Below, piece by piece: positions 9,954 through 18,107 of a DNA stretch of 23,529 nt. The DNA lies in IMG/VR virus record IMGVR_UViG_3300017788_000176, positions 1-23,529 of that record; one strand, 5' to 3'. Source of the DNA: a virus. The translations under genes and the position numbers were made by a program. The notes beneath the pieces were generated by a model, which did no database searches, was not told the DNA's origin, and was given only the letters and a program-made list of their open reading frames with translations. Position 1 is the first letter of the stretch, and each line of letters opens with the position of its first letter.

Positions 9954-9954
9954 A

Positions 9955-12900
9955 TTATTGGCTCGTGTTGCTTATAATGTTAGCTGTAGGTATATTAATT
10001 TCTGAAGCGGTTATACCTGTGACTATCTGGATATCATCGACTGTTGCTGCACTGGTAAAAATTTCATCTTGTCTTGATTGTATTTCAAATAAGCTTCCAA
10101 AACTTTGATCAGTTTGTCTAGGCACGATAACAAAATTACTGATATCTGGCGAGACAGCATTAATAACATATGTTGCCATTTCACTAAAATAAAATTTATC
10201 TCCAAAATCCCAACCGTTAACATTAAAAAATTCATTGATGGCATTAACAATCCTAACCTTTAAATCATTATCGCTTATAGATTTACTAGGATTTTTAACT
10301 ACCTTGAACTGAGCTCTAAACTGAGGATCTGCTTTGGCTCCAAATAATGGTTTGAATTGTACCGGATGATATATAATCTCATCACTGACTGATTTAATAT
10401 TATTTAAATTTAAACCGAATTGATTTCTTAAATCATTGCTAGTCTGAGGAATTGGCATTTCGCCGTTGTTTCTTAAATAGTTTAAAAATGCTGTTTCATA
10501 GGCTTTTGTTAAAATATAAACATCAATGATATTACTAACACTAGGATCTATTCTTCTATCATCAGTGGCATGATGTATGTACTGAAATCTAATATCATTT
10601 CTACCTATATTCGCTCTATAAGAACTATCTATTTCAAAAATTTTACTACCTGTACTAGTCAAAGTTACTTTCTTTACCACATCCTCGTTGACATCATAAA
10701 AATAAACCAACCTACCAACGGTATATTCTAAATCGTTAATATTCACATTGTTTGTCTTATCTCTGATTAAAATTTGACCATTAGAATTATCTATGTATCT
10801 ATAAACTTCAGCACCATATTCGTCGTTTTCTTTTTTAAAAAATAGATATTTTAAATTTTGATCTTCGCCAGCAATAATCTCAAATGCTTCTGGATTATCA
10901 ATAACTCCATCGTCGTCTGAATCATAAAATCCTAGTTTTACAGAATTCGTAGTTTGGTATCCGTCGCTAAAACGCAGACTGTCTTTAATTTCAAAAACAA
11001 TATCTTGTTTAAGCGGTAACAATTCTGTATAATCCGAATTAATATTTAAAATGTTTATTTGATCTTTGATCACTTTTCCTGTTTTAGAATCGTAAACTTT
11101 TTCTTGATTATCAAAATAAAATCTATTTTGTCTTAGACTCTCAAAAATATATTCCAGTTCTCTAATATGAATATTGTATTGAACACCGTCATAAACAAAT
11201 GCTAATAACCAAGAACTATCTAAGTTTAATCCAGACGAGTCTCCACTATATGCAGAACTAAAAAATGGAGAATTTATATTTAAATTTGACGACATTATAA
11301 TTTTCCATTTACGCTCGTCCTTGCTATATCTCAAACCAAAATTAGTAAAAGAAAACATTAAATTTATCATTTCGGTTTCTAGACCAGAATCTAAATCAGA
11401 AGTAAATCGAGGAACAATTCTCTTGATAGCAGCATCAGTAGGCACTACTTCACTAAATGTGATAGGTCCCAATCCGTTAGGCAATATACCTCTATCGGCA
11501 TTTGTTCCATCACCAACAGCATTGATTACTTTTACCCAGAGTCTATCCTTCTGTTCAGCATCATTCGAGTTTATATTGACTATAATTCCGTTTTTAAATG
11601 CTTTTCCGGGAGGAGGAACAAATTTTACCAACGAACCAACTTCAAAAAATCTCATGTTGGTAGAGGTATAATTACCAACTTTAATTTTTGTTCTATCATT
11701 AGCGTTCTGAAAATATCCTGTAGACGAATCAATATCTTTAGTAACCTGTAACCAGTGAATGTTGTTATCTGTAAAAATTACTTTGTCAAATTTCGTAAGA
11801 TAAAAATTATAAATTCCAAAAGAAGAAATTTCTTTTTCAATGGTATTTCTGATAAAATTAATAATTTGAGCTCTCGAATTAAATTTAAATGATATTGCTT
11901 TTTCAACATCATTTTTGTATATTAGACCATCGTCAGCAAAAACATTCACTGTAGAATATTTTCCTGTTGCATCAACTATATCAAAATTTCTACTAATACC
12001 AGAACTTGTTCTATTAATAGATTTTATTTTAAGAATTTCTTGAGACGACGACAACGGAGCTAAATTATAATCTTCAGCTGTGATCATTCTATTCTGAGTA
12101 TAATAAATTGCTGGTGCTTTTGTCCGTATACTTTCAATGTCTTCTGATGCGGCAGCATTAGATACCGTATATTTCAACGCTAAACTAATTGTCAAAGTAT
12201 GTACTGAACCGGATTTACTTATATAAGGAACATTTATATTAATACCCCTCATCTCTGAAGGATTAATAGAATATGTTAGACCATTACTAACTCTATAATA
12301 TGCTCTGAAGGAACCCTTAGGGAGATTTCCATAAATGCCGTCAGAAAACTGAAGATCAACCTTGTCGTCGGCATTAGTGATAACAGAATATATATTTCTT
12401 ATATTTTTACTAATACTATTATAAACAATATTGTTACCGACTAGATTTGAAACCTGAGTCCACTCGTCCCCTTGCGACCCATCGGCATTCAACGAAAACA
12501 ACCATACATCATCATTGTTGATATTAGCATTTTCTATGCTAACACGTTCGTTAGTAGTGGGCTGTTCAATTGCAAAATCAGCTAATTCGAGACTTCCTTG
12601 TTTGAACAAAAGATAAAACCCAGTGTCAGCGCTCGATGCTCCTTTTCCGTCACTTTTAAAAATAAATCCCATCTGGGTTCCGGGTGTCGGTTTTTCTTCG
12701 ATAATTGTATTATTTTCAGAAACAACTGTGCTCACTAATTCAAAAACTGTAGATCTCGATGCCACTGCCTTATTAAAGGTGAATATAGGAACGTCGCCAC
12801 TAAATGTATTAAAAACATATTGTTGTGTCTTGATACCATTAACTGTAAATTCTCCCTGACTTCTGCCAAATTCTAGATTTGTGGCCATAGCAGAATTTAA

Positions 12901-13377
12901 CACCAAAAGAAATTGTTCGTACCAATTAGAATTAGTAGGATCATTCCATATTATAGTCTGTCTTGATAGATTTCTACCATTACTATCTAGAATAGTTTCT
13001 GTAGTACTTACAGTGTCAAATTTTAATAAACCGGATGCAGCTATATTTCTTTTAGCATTATATGAAAGCATCTTAGCTAATCTGATAACACTTTCCTTTC
13101 TGTCGGCTAAATCAATAAAATTTTCTCGACTGGCTAAATCTATACGGAATGCTAAACTTTGTCCTAAAAACGCTATGGCATCTATGAGCGCAAGATATTC
13201 AGAACTTTCAATGTAATCGTTAAAATCTTCAGGATAGTTTTCTCTAAGATATGTAATCATTACTCTTCTTAGATTTTCAAAATCGTAAGATTTAAAATCA
13301 GCATTTTTAAATGTCTGATAAATTTTAGTCCAATCTTCGGATAAAATTAAATTATTTTGTCTGGCTGTTGTTGTCAT
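9955..13377 (-). CDS. 6: Baseplate wedge protein gp6
   Basis: gp6 dimers form the inner ring joining the baseplate wedges around the hub. The N-terminus carries the characteristic block EDWTKIYQTFKNADFKSYDF, then YLRENYPEDFNDYIESSEY and the helix LIDAIAFLGQSLAFRIDLAS (residues about 15-90). A baseplate J-like region follows, with NRMITAEDYNLAPLSSSQEI near residue 430. The C-terminus has VNGWDFGDKFYFSEMATYVI and SPDISNFVIVPRQTDQSFGS, typical of the family. At 1140 residues it is much longer than T4 gp6 (about 660), so the middle holds extra material. The ATG follows AGGATA at about 9 bases. The upstream gap of 47 bp to gp25 is the largest inside the operon, and I see no clear promoter in it. 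The stop is one base from the giant gene's start. Confidence 0.93.
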   Translation of the reverse strand: MTTTARQNNLILSEDWTKIYQTFKNADFKSYDFENLRRVMITYLRENYPEDFNDYIESSEYLALIDAIAFLGQSLAFRIDLASRENFIDLADRKESVIRLAKMLSYNAKRNIAASGLLKFDTVSTTETILDSNGRNLSRQTIIWNDPTNSNWYEQFLLVLNSAMATNLEFGRSQGEFTVNGIKTQQYVFNTFSGDVPIFTFNKAVASRSTVFELVSTVVSENNTIIEEKPTPGTQMGFIFKSDGKGASSADTGFYLLFKQGSLELADFAIEQPTTNERVSIENANINNDDVWLFSLNADGSQGDEWTQVSNLVGNNIVYNSISKNIRNIYSVITNADDKVDLQFSDGIYGNLPKGSFRAYYRVSNGLTYSINPSEMRGININVPYISKSGSVHTLTISLALKYTVSNAAASEDIESIRTKAPAIYYTQNRMITAEDYNLAPLSSSQEILKIKSINRTSSGISRNFDIVDATGKYSTVNVFADDGLIYKNDVEKAISFKFNSRAQIINFIRNTIEKEISSFGIYNFYLTKFDKVIFTDNNIHWLQVTKDIDSSTGYFQNANDRTKIKVGNYTSTNMRFFEVGSLVKFVPPPGKAFKNGIIVNINSNDAEQKDRLWVKVINAVGDGTNADRGILPNGLGPITFSEVVPTDAAIKRIVPRFTSDLDSGLETEMINLMFSFTNFGLRYSKDERKWKIIMSSNLNINSPFFSSAYSGDSSGLNLDSSWLLAFVYDGVQYNIHIRELEYIFESLRQNRFYFDNQEKVYDSKTGKVIKDQINILNINSDYTELLPLKQDIVFEIKDSLRFSDGYQTTNSVKLGFYDSDDDGVIDNPEAFEIIAGEDQNLKYLFFKKENDEYGAEVYRYIDNSNGQILIRDKTNNVNINDLEYTVGRLVYFYDVNEDVVKKVTLTSTGSKIFEIDSSYRANIGRNDIRFQYIHHATDDRRIDPSVSNIIDVYILTKAYETAFLNYLRNNGEMPIPQTSNDLRNQFGLNLNNIKSVSDEIIYHPVQFKPLFGAKADPQFRAQFKVVKNPSKSISDNDLKVRIVNAINEFFNVNGWDFGDKFYFSEMATYVINAVSPDISNFVIVPRQTDQSFGSLFEIQSRQDEIFTSAATVDDIQIVTGITASEINIPTANIISNTSQ

Positions 13378-13424
13378 TTCCGACTATCCTATTACATATT
13401 TAACTAATAAAATTAACTGCTACT

Positions 13425-13865
13425 TTATCTAATAATGTTGTTTTCGCGATCAAAATCAAAGGTCATTCGTTCATTAATATTAAACGGCATATAAACACAG
13501 TCGACTTCGATCCGTATACCTTGTTGCGTTGAATCGATTGTTACGTCGTTAATAGCGATGCGGGGATCATAATTAATAATTTCCTCTACATCTCTAATTA
13601 CGATTTTTTTATTTTCTTCCGTCATCGGTTCAAATATCATATCCCATATAACTGTTCCAAAATCAGGATTTTCTAATTTTTCACCTTTTTTAATATGAAA
13701 GTGATTAATCAAATCTCTTTTTACTAATTCAATATCATACAGTTTAAATCGTTTTTTGGTTTCTTGGCTGCTGAATCCTTTGTAGGTAAACACACCGGTA
13801 TTGTCATCACCTGTCGTGGCTTTGTTTACTGCTACTGTTTTTTGATTGTATAGTTTATTTCCCAT
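13425..13865 (-). CDS. 25: Baseplate wedge protein gp25
   Basis: This is a small wedge protein of the gp25/GPW/TssE family, which in T4 contacts gp6 and gp53 and helps nucleate the sheath. The core HFHIKKGEKLENPDFGTVIW (residues about 55-74), FEPMTEENKKIVIRDVEEII and NYDPRIAINDVTID is characteristic. The family's Glu-Pro-Arg motif appears here as Asp-Pro-Arg (residues 100-102). At 146 residues it is slightly longer than T4 gp25 (132) because of a polar, Thr/Lys-rich N-terminal stretch of about 40 residues. Its ATG overlaps the gp5 stop (TAATG), so translation is probably coupled to gp5. Confidence 0.93.
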   Translation of the reverse strand: MGNKLYNQKTVAVNKATTGDDNTGVFTYKGFSSQETKKRFKLYDIELVKRDLINHFHIKKGEKLENPDFGTVIWDMIFEPMTEENKKIVIRDVEEIINYDPRIAINDVTIDSTQQGIRIEVDCVYMPFNINERMTFDFDRENNIIR

Positions 13866-15505
13866 TAGTTTGATTCCCTATCGGTGTTTAACTTCGACCA
13901 CACATCCGGAGCAAAATTTTCATGGCCCAACCAAGGTTCGTGCATAGGTATTCTTCTCATAATACTTGAAATCGTTTCTGGATTTTGATATTTTTTTTCC
14001 CAACCTAATTTTGTATCTGTTAAGAAATTTTCTCGCATACCTAATGGCACAGGCGGAGTTGCCTCAACTGCTTCTTTGGCCCTGGGACCATTCATGTCAA
14101 TTCGTGCCGCTTGCTCCGTATAATTTCCTCCACTGAAAACATCGATATCACTTACGGATGTAATTTTTGTTTGTTTTCCAGTTTTTATATCTAATGATCC
14201 CACCGTTGTTAATTTAGTGTCAGTTAAAATTGTTTGATCATAATTGCCATCGACCTGTATTTTTCCATCGCCGCCCACGATCAAATTATAATTAAACCCA
14301 GCCTCAATGTGTATTTTTCCGTTGTCAAAGCCTGCAGCATCAGTTTTACTTCTTGGTTTGTGCAACTCGTCAGGACTTTGATATTCTCCAATCGCTTTAA
14401 TGTTAATATTTCTACCGGCTTCTAAATTTAGATCCCTATCAGCTCTGATGTTAAGATCATTTTGTGTATGGATGGATATACTATCGTCCGAAAAAATATC
14501 TATTTTTCCGTTGCTGGTCATTTCGATCCAAACAGTGCCTCGAGAATTACCTATGTAAATTAGATCTTCCGAGTTATGCATTAATAACTGATGGCCTGTA
14601 CGAGTTCGTATTCTAAAATATTCAGAATATGGAATAGTCGGGTCGCCCTTTTCGCCTTCCTTATTAGTGTCTGCGTATTCCACTCCCCCTTTTGAAGCAT
14701 GGGTTTTTCTTTGATATTGATCATCACCATCATCCATAACAATCTGGGTCCCACCTAATCTACTAACAGGAACGGGCGTTTGGGTCGGTGTGTCTTTCTT
14801 TCCAATGTACGATTTTTTTCCTTCTTGATCCAATGGTCCCGGCGTTGATATTCCAAATACCATTCCTGGAAGGTCTCTTCTCACTGTCGAGGGTGCGGTT
14901 CCTCTGCAATCATCCTCTAATAACCCCTGTTCTAAAAATTTATCGGCAATTGGATGAACTGGTTTCTTAATTTTTGGAACGTTGAGATTTGTTGTTAAGT
15001 CGTTCGTTACTCTATTAATTTCAGCTACAGGTAAGGGCATCTCTGTATTATATTTTTTCTTATCATCAGGAGTAATGTCCAATTCAAGACTGCCACCGAT
15101 TGCTGGGATCATATGATTTGCAAATCTATCAGGAACACATGCAAACCAATATCCGTCACTGATATCACCGGCGACAAACATACATAAAACCGTTACACCG
15201 ACATCTGGCGGGACGAACCACATACCATAAGATTTCTGAGTATCATTAAATCCTGTTTTTGCATCAGTATCGACGGCTTTATTTTCCCCCATGAACGAAA
15301 ACCCAGTAGCTCCATAAAATGGCGTGGCACACTTCAGCGTGACAGTCTGAGAATCCTCGGCCAGTTCATTTCCTTGTTCTCTTAATAAAGTGCATACTAA
15401 TGCCCCCATATAAGAAGGATCAAGATGCGAAACTACAATCGCTTTATAAACTCCTGGATTCAGTTTAACACGTTGATTATCGGGTGCTCTATAATTAATA
15501 GACAT
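13865..15505 (-). CDS. 5: Baseplate hub and central spike protein gp5, lysozyme-less form
   Basis: gp5 trimers form the needle under the baseplate hub. Residues about 15-130 look like the OB-fold domain (GVYKAIVVSHLDPSYMGALV; SYGMWFVPPDVGVTVLCMFV). Residues about 297-475 are a repetitive beta-helix spike like that of VgrG (RIRTRTGHQLLMHNSEDLIY; SISIHTQNDLNIRADRDLNL). T4 gp5 (575 aa) has a T4-lysozyme domain between these parts. Here the linker (about 140-296) contains HPIADKFLEQGLLEDDCRGT and PGMVFGISTPGP and shows no lysozyme catalytic signature. A short C-terminal tail, RRIPMHEPWLGHENF, follows the helix, as I recall for marine relatives. A strong Shine-Dalgarno (AAGGAT) lies 7 bases before the ATG and overlaps the upstream stop codon. 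Confidence 0.9.
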   Translation of the reverse strand: MSINYRAPDNQRVKLNPGVYKAIVVSHLDPSYMGALVCTLLREQGNELAEDSQTVTLKCATPFYGATGFSFMGENKAVDTDAKTGFNDTQKSYGMWFVPPDVGVTVLCMFVAGDISDGYWFACVPDRFANHMIPAIGGSLELDITPDDKKKYNTEMPLPVAEINRVTNDLTTNLNVPKIKKPVHPIADKFLEQGLLEDDCRGTAPSTVRRDLPGMVFGISTPGPLDQEGKKSYIGKKDTPTQTPVPVSRLGGTQIVMDDGDDQYQRKTHASKGGVEYADTNKEGEKGDPTIPYSEYFRIRTRTGHQLLMHNSEDLIYIGNSRGTVWIEMTSNGKIDIFSDDSISIHTQNDLNIRADRDLNLEAGRNINIKAIGEYQSPDELHKPRSKTDAAGFDNGKIHIEAGFNYNLIVGGDGKIQVDGNYDQTILTDTKLTTVGSLDIKTGKQTKITSVSDIDVFSGGNYTEQAARIDMNGPRAKEAVEATPPVPLGMRENFLTDTKLGWEKKYQNPETISSIMRRIPMHEPWLGHENFAPDVWSKLNTDRESN

Positions 15506-15512
15506 TTAATGT

Positions 15513-15518
15513 ATCCTT
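15513..15518 (-). promoter_or_regulatory. Shine-Dalgarno of gp5 overlapping the upstream stop codon
   Basis: On the minus strand the sequence reads TAAGGATACATTAAATG. The TAA that ends the 762-aa hub gene shares bases with the AAGGAT ribosome-binding site of gp5, with 7 bases to the ATG. This arrangement favours reinitiation and ties spike production to hub production. Confidence 0.7.
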
Positions 15519-17805
15519 ATTCGCCCTCTTGTGAATAAATCGGAGTTAAATCTGCATTCTCAACTGTTCCGATTGCTTCTACCTGCAGTGCCGAAGATCT
15601 GTTTTCTGCGGGTTGTTTTTCTATATTGAAGTCTGTTGCTTGACCTGGCATTCTATTCATTTTTAGCGTCTGTAAAAATCGTCCATCTTGAAATTTACTT
15701 TCACATTCAAGAACTTTATAAATTCCACTGAAGCCACTAACTTTTCCGTTATCTGGAAATCCCATCAAACCTGTTTGTTCTAAAACATCCGACGGAGTTC
15801 TAAAGGTGATGTAGACATATACTTCACTTCCTTCATAAGTGGCTGTACCGTCAACTGTAACTGCATCGTTTACTTTTTGAGAAATATAATTTCCTATTCC
15901 GCTGTCGATCATCCAGTAGGGATCTCCAAGCAATTCTATATTGCAAGAAATCATGTCGCCGCTTTTTAAAAAACTATTTTGAAAGGCTTCAGCAATTTTT
16001 TGTTCAGTACTAACTGCAGTGCTACCACCAGAATATTGTTTCGATAACAAACTAGGATCATTAAGAACTGGTGCAATTCCTGTTAACGCGGTAGCGGTTG
16101 ATACACCGGCCGCCGGTGGAGTCGCAAATTTAGTTTCCGAGATAGGGGCTGCCGAATTTGTTCCTGGATTAGCAATGTTTCCAGATGTTTCTGGTCTTGA
16201 TGGGTTAGCTCCTGCAAAAAACGCGGTATTAAAAGTAACATCAAACTTCACTATATTATTATTTTGACCAGTATATATGTAGTCATATCTCTTAGCAATT
16301 TTCTTCTCTAATTGTTTATATCCCACAGGAGGAGAAGAAGGATTCATAAATGCTGTTGAATGAACTAGATAAGGAACAATTCTAAAAATTATTTTTTTAG
16401 ACCAGTCTTTAGCAACAACATCATATTCTTTTAATTGTATCTGAGTATCAATTTTAAACCAATTAAGAGACCCATCGGCGTTTAATTTTTTAAACGTTTC
16501 CTTACCAAAGGTACTACTAATAATAATTTGACTTATAATATGTGTGATGGATTGACCTTGAGCAAATTGAAATTCTCGTTTATTAGTAATTATTTGAACT
16601 TTTGATTTATCAACTTTACCTCCTTCGTTATACACCTCAGACTCGTTATTCATAGGATATGTACCGCCGGAGGCCGCGTTGTATCCCATATCTGAATCTC
16701 CTATAGGATTATTTCCGAAAGCTGTTGTTTCTTGAGGTGGACTAGATACAGTCACAGGGATGTAGGTGAACGGATTTGTAGTTGCAGAAGATGAACCAGA
16801 AGATGACTGACTAATGCCTATTGTATCATAAGCGTCTTTGGGGAATAGAAAAACATATTCATTAGGTTTAGTTTGCTGTTTTCCCTCCGTTACATTTTTC
16901 TGTTGCTCTTTATTAAGGAACGCAGATAACGATTTTTCACCGGTAGCCAAAAGCTCTTTTACACTAGCACCAACTAATGTAATATCTTTAAATATAGTAT
17001 TTGTGACACGACCAAATGCCTGATGATTATAAGGAATTGCCTTTATTTTGTAATTGCTTCCACTTTCATTAACATCAAATTTAACTTCTAAAAGTTTACA
17101 GGTAAAAAATTTAGATCTTTTTAGTTTAACTGGTGTTCCATCATCCCTATATCCTACAAAATCCAATCTTAACAAATAAGGAGCATTGTCTAGATAGCTA
17201 AGATATCCCGCTTTTATTGCTGCATTCTGCAAACTTTGAAGAAGTAATCCCATCGAATAAGGTTCAAAAATATCAAAACTAAAAGTTATAGCATTTGAAT
17301 TTCCTGTTTTTACTGTAGGAGAGATAACAGATTGCATGGAAAAATTATTAACAAAGTATTCCGGAGCACCATACAAAGTTTTTGTACGATATTGATCATA
17401 CCTGCCTGCAGAAGAAAAAACTATACCGGACTGAAATAATTTTCCGGCAGAATCAACGTATGAATCTCCTGCAAATGCAGAATCGTCTTGTCTATATGAT
17501 AAAGGATTATTAAATTGCTTAGAAGTAAGCACAGCCAATGTCCACAAAGGTGCATAAGATGCAAAATTGTCCAGAGGATTCCCTATTAATTCACTGACAT
17601 ATGATGGAGTATATCGTTGACTATTTGTAGACGAAGACGAATTTGTATTTGCCGACGACGACGTAGCTGTTCTAGATCCATCAGATCTTGATTCAACTCG
17701 AGTACTTGCAGAAGTCGGTTTTTCGTTTGTGGTGCGAGTCGCATTTCCTGCAGGAATTTTACTAGAAGGAGCATTAACTTGCGGGTTATAAACATTAAGA
17801 GGCAC
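15517..17805 (-). CDS. Baseplate hub structural protein, gp27/VgrG-tube-like (VrlC-like of marine T4-likes)
   Basis: This 762-residue protein sits directly upstream of the spike gene gp5. Residues 1-65 are a low-complexity Ser/Thr/Asn-rich tail. Residues about 150-290 (SFDIFEPYSMGLLLQSLQNA; PYLLRLDFVGYRDDGTPVKL; NYKIKAIPYNHQAFGRVTNT) resemble the tube-forming domain of phage hub proteins. A second block near 410-535 (FAQGQSITHIISQIIISSTF; KIIFRIVPYLVHSTAFMNPS; KRYDYIYTGQNNNIVKFDVT) matches the downstream part of such hubs as I remember them. A third, near 640-740, has LLGDPYWMIDSGIGNYISQ and FSGIYKVLECESKFQDGRFL. In cyanophages a protein called VrlC occupies this position; that name is less certain than the structural role. 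The start codon is GTG, with GGGAG 6 bases upstream and only one base after the gp53 stop. Confidence 0.75.
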   Translation of the reverse strand: MPLNVYNPQVNAPSSKIPAGNATRTTNEKPTSASTRVESRSDGSRTATSSSANTNSSSSTNSQRYTPSYVSELIGNPLDNFASYAPLWTLAVLTSKQFNNPLSYRQDDSAFAGDSYVDSAGKLFQSGIVFSSAGRYDQYRTKTLYGAPEYFVNNFSMQSVISPTVKTGNSNAITFSFDIFEPYSMGLLLQSLQNAAIKAGYLSYLDNAPYLLRLDFVGYRDDGTPVKLKRSKFFTCKLLEVKFDVNESGSNYKIKAIPYNHQAFGRVTNTIFKDITLVGASVKELLATGEKSLSAFLNKEQQKNVTEGKQQTKPNEYVFLFPKDAYDTIGISQSSSGSSSATTNPFTYIPVTVSSPPQETTAFGNNPIGDSDMGYNAASGGTYPMNNESEVYNEGGKVDKSKVQIITNKREFQFAQGQSITHIISQIIISSTFGKETFKKLNADGSLNWFKIDTQIQLKEYDVVAKDWSKKIIFRIVPYLVHSTAFMNPSSPPVGYKQLEKKIAKRYDYIYTGQNNNIVKFDVTFNTAFFAGANPSRPETSGNIANPGTNSAAPISETKFATPPAAGVSTATALTGIAPVLNDPSLLSKQYSGGSTAVSTEQKIAEAFQNSFLKSGDMISCNIELLGDPYWMIDSGIGNYISQKVNDAVTVDGTATYEGSEVYVYITFRTPSDVLEQTGLMGFPDNGKVSGFSGIYKVLECESKFQDGRFLQTLKMNRMPGQATDFNIEKQPAENRSSALQVEAIGTVENADLTPIYSQEGE

Positions 17806-17816
17806 TCTAAACTCCC
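17803..17816 (-). promoter_or_regulatory. GTG start with strong Shine-Dalgarno for the hub gene
   Basis: Reading on the minus strand, GGGAG is followed by six bases and GTG, with the TAG stop of gp53 lying in the spacer. No in-frame ATG lies nearby upstream, so GTG is the best-supported start. It is the only non-ATG start among the genes of this window. Confidence 0.7.
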
Positions 17817-18106
17817 AAGAATTGTGTCAGATTAGATTTTTTTGGAAGATAGATTGATAAGCCAGGAACAAAATCAAATATCGGATCCTTCATGGTGTTC
17901 ATATTTCTTTGAACAAATACCCACCACAATTTTGAATCGCCGTATAGATCATAGGCTAATAGATCTGGCCTATATTTGTATTGATTTTCTATTGAATAAA
18001 GAAAATCATCAGGTTCGGCAGGAATCGGACGTATGTTTAATAATTCTAAATAAAGATTGTTTTGACTTGTATTAAACCAAGGACTAGTATTTTTATAAAT
18101 TGCCAT
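17807..18106 (-). CDS. 53: Baseplate wedge protein gp53 (LysM-like)
   Basis: gp53 in T4 clamps neighbouring wedges together through a LysM-like fold. Here 99 residues carry the family hallmarks: IPAEPDDFLYSIENQYKYRP (residues about 28-47), LAYDLYGDSKLWWVFVQRN (about 50-68) and DPIFDFVPGLSIYLP (about 74-88), the last two resembling a LysM half with a closing IYLP strand. It is about half the length of T4 gp53 (196 aa), so the T4 C-terminal part is absent; the short form may be normal in marine relatives. The ATG is one base after the previous stop (TAAAATG), with AGGA about 10 bases upstream. The N-terminus (SPWFNTSQNN) is polar with no signal peptide. Confidence 0.88.
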   Translation of the reverse strand: MAIYKNTSPWFNTSQNNLYLELLNIRPIPAEPDDFLYSIENQYKYRPDLLAYDLYGDSKLWWVFVQRNMNTMKDPIFDFVPGLSIYLPKKSNLTQFLGV

Positions 18107-18107
18107 T

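Noticed and set aside
11321-13216. Plus-strand frames of 78-116 codons opposite gp6
   Set aside because: They are antisense shadows of a clearly recognised gene; the sense protein carries family motifs across the same bases and the antisense products show none.
13378-13424. Promoter in the 47-bp gap between gp25 and gp6
   Set aside because: The gap is AT-rich, but no TATAAATA-like box with good spacing was found on the minus strand; only the gp6 ribosome-binding site AGGATA is supported.
14270-15090. Search for a lysozyme domain in gp5
   Set aside because: The linker between OB fold and beta-helix has no recognisable Glu/Asp catalytic arrangement of T4 lysozyme and is too divergent to support a hydrolase call.
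17635-17665. Run of repeated gacgacgacg-like triplets
   Set aside because: It encodes part of the Ser/Asn-rich linker at the N-terminus of the hub protein in frame, so it is simple codon repetition and not a regulatory repeat or CRISPR array.
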